Assembly: GCA_902767235.1 (NCBI GenBank)
Contig: CACXGR010000210.1
Location: 1-14,285, forward strand
Reading direction: 5' to 3'
Origin: an uncultured Lachnospiraceae bacterium
GTDB taxonomy: Bacteria; Bacillota; Clostridia; Lachnospirales; Lachnospiraceae
Length of the DNA stretch: 14,285 bases
In this document: one piece after another, positions 1-6,707 of the stretch
Layout: every line of letters begins with the position of its first letter
Numbering within the stretch: position 1 is the stretch's first letter
Program-made: the position numbers and the translations under genes
The notes under the pieces: model-generated
What the model saw: only the letters and a program-made list of their open reading frames with translations
Told to the model about the DNA's origin: nothing
Databases searched by the model: none

Positions 1-451
1 CAAGAACAGCGGCAAGACCGGCTGGGTAAAGAGCAGCGGCAAATGGCGCTACTACAAGAACGGCAAAATAAAGAAGGGCTGGCTGAAGCTCGGAAAGAAA
101 AATAAGAAAGTATACTATCTCGACAAGAACGGCTTCAGGGTCACCGGACTGAAGAAGATCAAGGGCAATCGCTATTACTTCAATAAAAAGGGTGTCATGC
201 AGAAGGGCTGGGTGAAGATCAAATCCAGCTGGTACTACTTTATGAAGAACGGCAAGATGAAGACCGGATGGCTCAAGCTCAATAACAGGTACTTCTATCT
301 GCAGAAGAACGGCAAGATGAAGACCGGATGGCTCAAAGATACGGACGGCAAATGGTATTATCTCAACTCAGAGGGCGTCATGGTCACCGGAAGACAGATC
401 ATCGGCGGCAAGGTCTATTACTTCAACGGTATGGGAGACCTTCGTGAGTGA
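1..451 (+). CDS. Cell-wall-binding repeat protein, C-terminal fragment (5' end outside window)
   Basis: The frame is open from base 2 to the TGA at 449-451, giving 149 residues with no start in the window. The ATG at 197 is internal to a repeat and is not the start. The fragment is seven tandem units of about 20 residues with the pattern G-W-x-K ... W/R-Y-Y-x-x-x-x-G. GW-type positions fall at residues 7-8, 26-27, 49-50 (GL), 69-70, 89-90, 109-110 and 130-131 (GR). Aromatic pairs fall at 17-18, 38-39, 58-59, 78-79, 98-99, 119-120 and 139-140. This is the choline/glucan-binding (CW_binding) repeat type that holds secreted hydrolases, adhesins or toxins on the Gram-positive cell surface. The units are very Lys-rich, which suggests binding to an anionic wall polymer (inference). 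The catalytic or adhesive part lies upstream and cannot be named. The gene ends just before an intrinsic terminator. Confidence 0.85.
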   Translation, partial: KNSGKTGWVKSSGKWRYYKNGKIKKGWLKLGKKNKKVYYLDKNGFRVTGLKKIKGNRYYFNKKGVMQKGWVKIKSSWYYFMKNGKMKTGWLKLNNRYFYLQKNGKMKTGWLKDTDGKWYYLNSEGVMVTGRQIIGGKVYYFNGMGDLRE

Positions 452-483
452 GAAGTCCTGAACATTGAATGAGATGAATATGA

Positions 484-536
484 AGGGAGACAGTTGATGA
501 GGACAGAGTTCTCAATCACGCTGCCTCCCTTTTTTT
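484..536 (+). terminator. Intrinsic terminator after the cell-wall-binding repeat gene
   Basis: The arms 484-493 (AGGGAGACAG) and 521-530 (CTGCCTCCCT) pair over 10 positions with one A/C mismatch. The stem continues inward between 495-501 and 511-518 with one bulged base. The right arm runs into seven T at 530-536. It begins 32 bases after the stop codon and separates the surface protein from the regulator that follows. Confidence 0.85.
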
Positions 537-564
537 GGGGCCTTTGGCGGGATATCGGCGCCCG

Positions 565-605
565 GCAATTGCAATTGCGATTAAATTGTGGTAAATTCAA
601 TCGCA
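565..605 (+). promoter_or_regulatory. OhrR-type operator cluster (overlapping palindromes)
   Basis: Three overlapping symmetric elements are visible. The first is a perfect 14-bp palindrome, GCAATTGCAATTGC, at 565-578. The second, TGCGATTAAATTGTG at 576-590, agrees at 12 of 15 positions with the B. subtilis OhrR site as I recall it (TACAATTAAATTGTA). The third is a wider inverted repeat whose arms 576-587 and 594-605 match at 11 of 12 positions. Together they cover the end of the -35 box, the spacer and the -10 box, so a bound repressor would block RNA polymerase. Since the next gene encodes an OhrR-like protein, autoregulation is the natural reading (inference). Confidence 0.6.
569..597 (+). 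promoter_or_regulatory. Sigma-A-type promoter of the OhrR-like gene
   Basis: The -35 box TTGCAA (569-574) and -10 box TAAATT (592-597) are 17 bases apart. A TG at 589-590 gives an extended -10. The predicted transcription start is near 604, about 35 bases before the ATG at 638. The spacer and -10 are covered by the palindromes listed separately, as expected for an autorepressed gene. Confidence 0.65.
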
Positions 606-637
606 TAATGCAATGAAAGACATGATGGAGGAATCCG

Positions 638-1072
638 ATGAACGACAAATACGCTTGTCTGATGCTGAAGAACCAACTGTGCTTTCCCCTGTATGCCTGC
701 TCCAAGGAGATCATCCGACGGTATAAGCCCTTTCTCGACAAAGTGGATCTGACCTATACCCAGTATATAACGATGATGGCGCTGTGGGAAAATGAGAGCA
801 TGAATGTCCGGGAACTGGGACAATGTCTGTTTCTGGACTCCGGGACGCTTACGCCTGTCCTCAAAAAGCTGGAGGGAAAAGGGTATATCGAGCGGTGCAG
901 ATCCAAGGAGGATGAGAGAAATCTCATTGTGACAGTGACCGCAAAGGGGTGGGAACTCAGGGAGAAAGCCCTGAAGATACCCGAAGCCATGGCAATGTGT
1001 GTCGACCTGGACCCCGCAGAATCGGGGGAATTGTACAGGCTGCTCTACAAGGTGCTGGGCGTGGAAGTCTGA
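638..1072 (+). CDS. ohrR: OhrR-like MarR-family organic-peroxide-sensing repressor
   Basis: This 144-residue winged-helix regulator has the usual length for OhrR. The N-terminus carries the OhrR signature NQLCFPLYACS, with Cys15 at exactly the position of the reactive Cys15 of B. subtilis OhrR. The partner tyrosines are kept at Tyr29 and Tyr40. The DNA-reading helix and wing are visible as DSGTLTPVLKKLEGKGYI (67-84) and the DER segment (92-94). Family knowledge: organic hydroperoxides oxidise the Cys, the dimer leaves its operator, and an Ohr peroxidase is expressed. An additional Cys121 after the IP motif lies near where two-cysteine OhrR proteins have their resolving Cys. GGAGG at 627-631 is six bases before the ATG and fixes the start. 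No ohr/osmC gene is next to it in this window, so its target may be elsewhere or only itself. A non-peroxide thiol-sensing MarR protein remains possible. Confidence 0.85.
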   Translation: MNDKYACLMLKNQLCFPLYACSKEIIRRYKPFLDKVDLTYTQYITMMALWENESMNVRELGQCLFLDSGTLTPVLKKLEGKGYIERCRSKEDERNLIVTVTAKGWELREKALKIPEAMAMCVDLDPAESGELYRLLYKVLGVEV

Positions 1073-1124
1073 CATGCCGCAGGGAACTGATTTCGCAGAT
1101 ACACCATACATGACAGATAGTATA

Positions 1125-1153
1125 TTGATCTGATTTATGATATGATTTATAAG
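1125..1153 (+). promoter_or_regulatory. Probable secA promoter
   Basis: TTGATC (1125-1130) and TATAAG (1148-1153) are separated by 17 bases in an AT-rich patch after the ohrR stop. Transcription would start near 1160 and leave a leader of about 95 bases before the secA ATG. An imperfect inverted repeat (1068-1076 with 1109-1117) between ohrR and this promoter has no T-tract, so I do not call it a terminator; read-through from ohrR is possible. Confidence 0.55.
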
Positions 1154-1185
1154 ATACTCTGATAATCGAGTGCAAAATGACCGAA

Positions 1186-1242
1186 TCGAAGAAGGACTGA
1201 GGGCGGGCATAAGAAAGACATCTCCCGCATCGTGCGCTTCGA
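1186..1242 (+). promoter_or_regulatory. Foldable leader just upstream of the secA ribosome binding site
   Basis: The arms TCGAAG (1186-1191) and CTTCGA (1237-1242) are perfectly complementary and enclose a second perfect stem, GCGGG (1203-1207) with CCCGC (1224-1228). The outer stem ends four bases before the GGAGG at 1246-1250. There is no T-tract, so if this structure is real it would act on translation or mRNA stability rather than termination. Short stems of this size can arise by chance. Confidence 0.3.
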
Positions 1243-1255
1243 CATGGAGGTAAAT

Positions 1256-3826
1256 ATGGCCAAAATAATGGATATGATATTTGGCACGCACAGCCAAAGG
1301 GAACTGAAGAGAGTGGAGCCGATCGTGAACAGGATCGAGGAACTCAGACCGCAGATGCAGCAGTTGAGCGACGAAGCGCTCAGGGGCAAGACGGATGAGT
1401 TCAGGAAGAGACTGGAAAAAGGCGAAACACTCGACGACATTCTTCCCGAAGCCTATGCGGCCGTAAGGGAAGGCGCCAAGAGAGCACTGGGCATGGAACC
1501 TTTCCGGGTACAGGTGATCGGCGCCATCATTCTTCACCAGGGACGTATCGCTGAGATGCGCACAGGTGAAGGTAAGACCCTGGTAGCGACCATGCCCGCC
1601 TATCTCAATGCCCTGGAAGGCAGAGGCGTGCATGTTGTCACCGTCAACGATTACCTGGCCAAGCGAGACGCGGAGTGGATGGGACAGGTCTACACATTCA
1701 TGGGCCTGACAGTCGGCGTCGTTCTCAACAGCATGAGCAGCGAGGAGAGACAGCAGCAGTATTCCTGCGACATCACTTATGTGACCAACAACGAGCTGGG
1801 CTTTGATTATCTTCGCGACAACATGGCGATCTATAAGAACCAGCTGGTCCTTCGGGAACTTCACTATGCCATCATCGACGAGGTGGACTCGGTCCTGATC
1901 GACGAAGCCCGCACACCGCTGATCATTTCCGGTCAAAGCGGAAAATCCACCAAGATCTATGAGGCCTGTGATATTTTGGCCAAGCAGATGAAGCGCGGCG
2001 AAGATATGGAGGATCTCTCCAAGATCGACGCGATCATGGGCGTAGAGAGGGAAGAGACCGGCGACTTCATCGTCAATGAGAAGGACAAAGTGGTCAATCT
2101 CACCGCAGAGGGCGTGTCCAAGGTCGAGAAGTTCTTCCATATCCCCAACCTCGCCGATCCCGAGAACCTGGAGATCCAGCACTGCATCATCCTCGCGCTG
2201 AGAGCCAACAACCTGATGCACAGGGACCACGACTACATCGTAAAGGATGACCAGGTCCTGATCGTAGACGAGTTCACAGGACGTGTGATGCCCGGAAGAC
2301 GCTACAGCGACGGCCTCCACCAGGCGATCGAAGCCAAGGAAAACGTAAAGGTCAAAAAAGAGAGCAAGACCCTGGCGACCATCACCTTCCAGAACTTCTT
2401 CAATAAGTTCGACAAGAAGTGCGGCATGACCGGTACGGCCCTCACCGAGGAGCGCGAGTTCCGCGAGATCTACGGCATGGACGTCATTGAGATCCCGACC
2501 AACAAGCCGGTGATCCGTATCGATCATCAGGATGCGGTCTACAAGACCAAGAAAGAGAAGTACAAAGCGGTCGTCGATGCAGTCAAAGAGGCCCACGCGA
2601 AGGGACAGCCCGTTCTGGTAGGTACGATCACGATCCAGGTTTCCGAGGATGTGTCCAAGATGCTCAGGAGAGAGGGCATCCCGCACAATGTCCTCAACGC
2701 CAAGTTCCATGAGATGGAAGCGGAGATCGTGGCGCAGGCCGGTCAGCACGGAGCGGTCACCATTGCGACCAACATGGCCGGACGTGGTACGGATATCAAG
2801 CTGGACGACGAGGCGAAGGCTGCGGGCGGACTGAAGATCATCGGCACCGAGAGACATGAGTCCAGACGTATCGACAATCAGCTGCGAGGCCGAAGCGGAC
2901 GACAGGGAGACCCCGGCGAATCCAGGTTCTATATCTCGCTGGAGGACGATCTGATGCGCCTGTTCGGTTCAGACAGGATGATCGCCATGTTCAATGCGCT
3001 CAAGATCCCCGAGGGTGAGGAGATCTCTCACAAATCCCTCACCAAGGCGGTGGAAGGCGCCCAGAAGAAGATCGAGGCCAACAACTTCGGCATCCGTAAG
3101 AATTTGCTGGATTATGACCAGGTCATGAATGAGCAGAGAGAGATCATGTACAAGCAGCGCCGCCAGGTCCTCGACGGAGAGAGCATGCGGGATTCGATCC
3201 TCAACATGATCAGCGAGATCGTAGAGAATGCGGTTGACACCAGCATCTCCGAGGACCAGGACAGCGACGACTGGGATCTGACTGAGCTCAACGAGCTCCT
3301 TCTGCCCACGATCCCCTTCAAGGTCATCACCAGAGGAAGGATCAAAGAGCGCACCAAGGACGGCCTCAAGCAGCAGCTCAAGGAAGAGGCGCTCGCACTC
3401 TATGAGAGCAAGGAATCCGAGTTCCCGGATGAAGAGGCGGTCCGCGAGATCGAGCGCGTCGTCCTGCTCAAGGTCGTCGACAGAAAGTGGATGGACCACA
3501 TCGACGATATGGACCAGCTCCGCCAGAGCATCGGACTGCAGGCACTGGGCCAGCACGACCCTCTTGTCGAGTACAAGATCGCCGGCTACGACATGTTCAA
3601 CGAGATGAACCGCAATATCATGGAGGAGACGGTCCGCGTCCTCTTCCACGTCAAAGTAGAGCAGAAAGTAGAGAGAGAAGAGGTCGCCAAGGTGACCGGC
3701 ACCAACAAGGACGATACATCCGTGAAGGAGCCCAAGAGAAGGGTGGAGAAGAAGATCTATCCCAATGATCCCTGCCCTTGCGGAAGCGGCAAGAAGTATA
3801 AGAACTGCCACGGACGTAAACTCTGA
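1256..3826 (+). CDS. secA: Preprotein translocase ATPase SecA
   Basis: This 856-residue protein is the motor that pushes preproteins through the SecYEG channel at the cytoplasmic membrane. The ATG at 1256 is chosen because GGAGG lies five bases upstream and the product then starts MAKIMDMIFGTHSQRELKR, as SecA proteins do. An in-frame GTG at 1232 and ATG at 1244 lie before or over that site. Visible parts in order: nucleotide-binding domain 1 with Walker A TGEGKT (103-108) and Walker B DEVD (208-211); the preprotein-crosslinking region; nucleotide-binding domain 2 with TNMAGRGTDIKL and the arginine-finger region LRGRSGRQGDPGESRF; the helical scaffold with KWMDHIDDMDQL; and a C-terminal zinc motif CPCGSGKKYKNCHG with ligands Cys840, Cys842, Cys851 and His852, used for SecB or ribosome contact in the family. 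Length is close to the B. subtilis protein. It is followed 27 bases later by prfB, a gene order also seen in Bacillus. Confidence 0.98.
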   Translation: MAKIMDMIFGTHSQRELKRVEPIVNRIEELRPQMQQLSDEALRGKTDEFRKRLEKGETLDDILPEAYAAVREGAKRALGMEPFRVQVIGAIILHQGRIAEMRTGEGKTLVATMPAYLNALEGRGVHVVTVNDYLAKRDAEWMGQVYTFMGLTVGVVLNSMSSEERQQQYSCDITYVTNNELGFDYLRDNMAIYKNQLVLRELHYAIIDEVDSVLIDEARTPLIISGQSGKSTKIYEACDILAKQMKRGEDMEDLSKIDAIMGVEREETGDFIVNEKDKVVNLTAEGVSKVEKFFHIPNLADPENLEIQHCIILALRANNLMHRDHDYIVKDDQVLIVDEFTGRVMPGRRYSDGLHQAIEAKENVKVKKESKTLATITFQNFFNKFDKKCGMTGTALTEEREFREIYGMDVIEIPTNKPVIRIDHQDAVYKTKKEKYKAVVDAVKEAHAKGQPVLVGTITIQVSEDVSKMLRREGIPHNVLNAKFHEMEAEIVAQAGQHGAVTIATNMAGRGTDIKLDDEAKAAGGLKIIGTERHESRRIDNQLRGRSGRQGDPGESRFYISLEDDLMRLFGSDRMIAMFNALKIPEGEEISHKSLTKAVEGAQKKIEANNFGIRKNLLDYDQVMNEQREIMYKQRRQVLDGESMRDSILNMISEIVENAVDTSISEDQDSDDWDLTELNELLLPTIPFKVITRGRIKERTKDGLKQQLKEEALALYESKESEFPDEEAVREIERVVLLKVVDRKWMDHIDDMDQLRQSIGLQALGQHDPLVEYKIAGYDMFNEMNRNIMEETVRVLFHVKVEQKVEREEVAKVTGTNKDDTSVKEPKRRVEKKIYPNDPCPCGSGKKYKNCHGRKL

Positions 3827-3853
3827 TCAAATATAGAAGGAGAATGACAGCGA

Positions 3854-4978
3854 ATGATCGAATTAGACCAGATGAAGCTTGAACTGCAGCAGTACGAAAA
3901 GCCGCTGGAGGAAGTGAGAGATTCCCTGGATCTGGATTTCAAGAAACAGAGGATCGAGGAGCTCTCAAGGGAATCAGAGGCACCGGACTTCTGGAATGAT
4001 GCAGATACGGCCAACAAGAAGATGAAGCAGCTCAAGGATCTGCAGACCCTGGTAGAGGAGGCAGATGGACTGAGCACGTCCTATGAAGATATGATGATGT
4101 TGATCGAGATGGCCAACGAAGAGGACGACAGATCCGTGATCGGGAGCATTCGGGAGGATCTGGATGCTTTCAAGGAGAAGCTGGAAGAGATGCGTCTCTC
4201 CACGCTCCTGACCGGTGAGTACGACGACTCCAATGCGATCGTCAGCCTCAATGCCGGCGCCGGCGGAACAGAGAGCTGCGACTGGTGCTCCATGCTCTAC
4301 AGAATGTATACCCGCTGGGCGGACCGCAAGGGCTTCTCGGTAGAAGTCATGAACTTTGTGGACGGCGACGAGGCCGGCATCAAGTCCGTAGACTTCCAGA
4401 TCAACGGGACCAACGCCTACGGCTATCTCAAATCCGAGCGGGGCGTGCACAGGCTCGTGCGCATCTCACCCTTTAACGCGCAGGGAAAAAGACAGACGTC
4501 CTTTGTATCCTGCGATGTCATGCCCGATATACAGAAAGATATCGACATTGTGATCAACCCCGACGATATCCGCATCGACACCTATCGAAGCAGCGGCGCC
4601 GGCGGACAGCACATCAACAAGACGTCCTCCGCGATCCGCATCACGCACTTCCCTACGGGGATCGTCGTGACTTGCCAGAACGAGCGGTCCCAGTTCCAGA
4701 ACAAGGACAAGGCTATGCAGATGCTCAAAGCCAAACTCTACATGAAGAAGATGGAGGAGGAGCAGGCCAAGCTCGCCGGCATTCGCGGAGAAGTCAAGGA
4801 TATCGCCTGGGGAAGCCAGATCCGCTCCTATGTCCTGCAGCCTTACACAATGGTCAAGGATACCAGGACAGCCGAGGAAACCAGCAATACCAGCGCGGTG
4901 CTCGACGGCGATATCGACCGCTTCATCAACGCCTACCTCAAGATGGAGGCAGGCAAGGCGGAGAGAGGCACGGTCTGA
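3854..4978 (+). CDS. prfB: Peptide chain release factor 2, single uninterrupted frame
   Basis: RF2 (374 residues) reads UGA and UAA stop codons in the ribosomal A site and triggers release of the finished protein. The stop-codon recognition motif SPF is at residues 205-207 and the catalytic GGQ at 250-252, numbering identical to E. coli RF2. The Gln of GGQ is the residue usually N5-methylated by PrmC. In most bacteria this gene has a programmed +1 frameshift at an in-frame UGA after codon 25. Here codons 25-26 read CTG GAT (Leu-Asp) in one frame, with neither the slippery CTT TGA C nor the Shine-Dalgarno-like stimulator. AAGGAG at 3837-3842 is 11 bases before the ATG, slightly far but usable. 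The gene is very probably co-transcribed with secA and itself ends in TGA. Confidence 0.97.
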   Translation: MIELDQMKLELQQYEKPLEEVRDSLDLDFKKQRIEELSRESEAPDFWNDADTANKKMKQLKDLQTLVEEADGLSTSYEDMMMLIEMANEEDDRSVIGSIREDLDAFKEKLEEMRLSTLLTGEYDDSNAIVSLNAGAGGTESCDWCSMLYRMYTRWADRKGFSVEVMNFVDGDEAGIKSVDFQINGTNAYGYLKSERGVHRLVRISPFNAQGKRQTSFVSCDVMPDIQKDIDIVINPDDIRIDTYRSSGAGGQHINKTSSAIRITHFPTGIVVTCQNERSQFQNKDKAMQMLKAKLYMKKMEEEQAKLAGIRGEVKDIAWGSQIRSYVLQPYTMVKDTRTAEETSNTSAVLDGDIDRFINAYLKMEAGKAERGTV

Positions 4979-5012
4979 CAAGTGCCATAGGAGCACTTTG
5001 ACGGCCCAGACC
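4972..5012 (+). other. Nested inverted repeat over the prfB stop codon
   Basis: The outer arms GGTCTG (4972-4977) and CAGACC (5007-5012) enclose the inner arms AAGTGC (4980-4985) and GCACTT (4993-4998), all perfectly complementary. The structure includes the TGA of prfB (4976-4978). No T-run follows, so it is unlikely to be an intrinsic terminator. It could be an mRNA processing or stability element, or a chance fold. Confidence 0.3.
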
Positions 5013-5033
5013 TGAGGATGAACAGGAACGGAT

Positions 5034-6314
5034 GTGAAAGAGACGATCAGACTATATGACACAAATGCATACCTGACCCGGTGCGAGGCGAAGATCCTCA
5101 CGATCCGCGCCGCGGAACCGGGAACAGCGGACGGGGATCCGGCCGCCGGCGAAGAAGGCCCTGCAGGCATTCTGCCCGGTCAGACCGCACTGGACCTGGT
5201 CCTGGATCAGACCGTATTCTTTCCGGAAGGGGGCGGCCAGTCTGCGGACAGAGGCTGGATCTTTGCGGAAGGGATGACAGGGGAGGAAACCCTGGCGCTC
5301 TCCGTGACGGACGTACAGATGCAGGACGGAGTGATCCTTCACAGGGTCATATGCTCAGAGGAGGAAGCGTCTGCGCTTAAGGCCGGTGCCGCAGTCACCC
5401 TGCAGATCGACTGGGAGCGAAGGTTCGGCTTTATGCAGAACCACACGGGAGAGCATATTTTGTCAGGGCTCATGCACAACCGCTATGGCTTTGACAATAT
5501 CGGCTTCCATCTCAGCGATCATTCCGTGACGCTGGATGTGAACGGCCAGCTGGATGAGGAGGAGATTCTCTTTCTGGAGTGGGAGGCCAACGAAGTCATC
5601 TACAGCAATCTGCCGGTGAAGGTATCCTATCCGTCAAAATCCGAGCTGGAACGGATCAGCTACCGCAGCAAGATCGAGATCGAGGGGCAGACCCGCCTGG
5701 TGACGATCCCGGATGTGGATGTATGCGCATGCTGCGCCACCCATGTGCGGATGACCGGCGAGATCGGGCTGATCAAAATAGTGAAGACCCTGCGCTTTAA
5801 CGGCGGAATGCGGCTGTTTATCATGTGCGGAAGAAGAGCCCTGGCTCTGATGCAGAAGAGACAGCAGCGCATTGAAGAGATCTCCCATCTGACCAATCGC
5901 AGCCAGGATGAGATCGGCGACGGCGTGCAGCACCTTTTGGACGAGATCGGCGCCCTCAGGCAAAAGAACAGAGAACTGGAGTACCAGGCAGCATTTCTGC
6001 GCCTGGAGACGATACCGGCCCGGGAAAAGGACGTGTACATGTTCGTCGGTGAGATGGACACGATCGTGCAGAGAAATCTGGTAAACCGCCTCTGCGAGGA
6101 GCATGAAGGGATCTGCGGCGTCTTCTCCGGCTCCGACCCTGGGACAGGGGATAGCGTGTCATACCGCTATATCATCGGCAGCCGCTCTTCTGACGCCAGA
6201 GAAGTGCAGAAAAAGCTTAAAAGCGCACTTGGGGCCAAAGGCGGCGGAAAGCCGGAGATGATCCAGGGATCTGTCTCAGGAACAGAGGATGCGATCAGAA
6301 AAGCGCTTGCATAA
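5034..6314 (+). CDS. Alanyl-tRNA editing protein, long AlaX type with DHHA1-like C-terminus
   Basis: This 426-residue homologue of the editing half of alanyl-tRNA synthetase is expected to hydrolyse Ser-tRNA(Ala) or Gly-tRNA(Ala) in trans in the cytoplasm. Visible parts: an N-terminal barrel with TVFFPEGGGQSADRGWIF; the zinc site formed by His137 and His141 (NHTGEH) plus Cys233 and His237 (CCATH, followed by VRMTGEIG); a coiled-coil-like stretch around residues 275-325; and a C-terminal DHHA1-like end with GAKGGGKPEMIQG. The synthetase catalytic and anticodon-recognition regions are absent, so it is not AlaRS. The start is GTG, five bases after AGGAA (5024-5028), a weak site. A Gly/Ala/Glu-rich insertion around residues 30-48 is not typical of the fold. 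It lies 55 bases after prfB, probably in the same operon, which fits a translation-fidelity role. The C-terminal part could dimerise or bind tRNA (family knowledge). Confidence 0.9.
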   Translation: MKETIRLYDTNAYLTRCEAKILTIRAAEPGTADGDPAAGEEGPAGILPGQTALDLVLDQTVFFPEGGGQSADRGWIFAEGMTGEETLALSVTDVQMQDGVILHRVICSEEEASALKAGAAVTLQIDWERRFGFMQNHTGEHILSGLMHNRYGFDNIGFHLSDHSVTLDVNGQLDEEEILFLEWEANEVIYSNLPVKVSYPSKSELERISYRSKIEIEGQTRLVTIPDVDVCACCATHVRMTGEIGLIKIVKTLRFNGGMRLFIMCGRRALALMQKRQQRIEEISHLTNRSQDEIGDGVQHLLDEIGALRQKNRELEYQAAFLRLETIPAREKDVYMFVGEMDTIVQRNLVNRLCEEHEGICGVFSGSDPGTGDSVSYRYIIGSRSSDAREVQKKLKSALGAKGGGKPEMIQGSVSGTEDAIRKALA

Positions 6315-6338
6315 GATTTGCATGAGACTTGCATAAGA
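6306..6338 (+). repeat. Three perfectly adjacent 11-bp tandem copies across the alaX stop
   Basis: The copies are CTTGCATAAGA (6306-6316), TTTGCATGAGA (6317-6327) and CTTGCATAAGA (6328-6338). Copies 1 and 3 are identical and copy 2 differs at two positions. The stop codon TAA (6312-6314) of the editing protein lies in copy 1, and the ribosome binding site of the next gene begins at the end of copy 3. Origin by replication slippage is likely. Confidence 0.75.
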
Positions 6339-6349
6339 AAGGAAGAATT

Positions 6350-6694
6350 ATGGCATCAACCGTTTTTTTATTGATGGTCATGATCTGGGTCATTGTGATC
6401 ACGATGCTCAGACGCTTTTCGCGCGGCGCAAAGGGCTCGGGCAAAGCCGGGACATCAGCGGCCGTAAACAGGCAGGCAAGGCGTAAGGCGTCCGGCCTGA
6501 ACGGGGCAAAAGCGCCGCTCTTTCGCAATAAGAATAAGGACATCTCCTGCGCCCGCTTTGATCATGTGCACTCGGAATGGGACAATTCCTCAACGATCTA
6601 TGTCTCACCCGGTGAGCCGGAGGAAGGATACATCGTTCTAAACGGAAAGAAGATGCGCAGAACAGAAGCGGATGCGTATGAGAACAGCATTTGA
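6350..6694 (+). CDS. Small membrane-anchored protein of unknown function
   Basis: I do not recognise this 114-residue protein. The ATG at 6350 is preferred over the in-frame TTG at 6329, because AAAGGAAG lies five bases before it and the product then starts directly with a hydrophobic helix. Residues 4-20 (TVFLLMVMIWVIVITML) form one membrane segment, followed at once by RRFSRGAKGSGK and further basic residues. By the positive-inside rule the C-terminal part should face the cytoplasm. The middle is basic and Ala/Gly/Lys-rich and probably disordered. The last 45 residues look folded, with a single Cys in ISCARFDHVHSEWD and a short IYVSPGEPEEGYIVLNGKK stretch that could be a small beta structure. 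No cleavable signal peptide is evident. It sits between the tRNA-editing gene and a second small unknown gene, 35 bases after the former. Confidence 0.65.
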   Translation: MASTVFLLMVMIWVIVITMLRRFSRGAKGSGKAGTSAAVNRQARRKASGLNGAKAPLFRNKNKDISCARFDHVHSEWDNSSTIYVSPGEPEEGYIVLNGKKMRRTEADAYENSI

Positions 6695-6707
6695 AATCCC
6701 ATAAGGA

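Noticed and set aside
1068..1117. Imperfect inverted repeat TCTGACATG/CATGACAGA after ohrR as a terminator
   Set aside because: The loop is 32 bases, the arms have one mismatch and there is no T-tract.
1177..1200. Seven-codon open frame MTESKKD in the secA leader, considered as a SecM-like leader peptide
   Set aside because: There is no credible ribosome binding site and it is far too short for an arrest peptide or an export signal.
1232..1255. Upstream in-frame GTG (1232) and ATG (1244) as secA starts
   Set aside because: GGAGG at 1246-1250 would then lie inside the gene, and the extra residues are not SecA-like. ATG 1256 has the site at proper distance.
581..2857. 758-codon open frame on the - strand opposite ohrR and secA
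   Set aside because: It is a shadow of secA codon bias. It covers the ohrR promoter, ohrR and half of secA, has no ribosome binding site logic, and its translation has no recognisable motif.
2969..3811. 280-codon - strand frame opposite the 3' half of secA (and a similar 319-codon one at 12991-13950 opposite rho)
   Set aside because: Both mirror highly conserved genes on the + strand. Their Leu/Val/Asp/His-rich compositions are typical of antisense frames in this GC range.
3844..3882. 13-codon frame overlapping the prfB start, considered as an upstream control ORF
   Set aside because: Its ATG is one base after GGAG, too close for initiation; it is simply spacer sequence.
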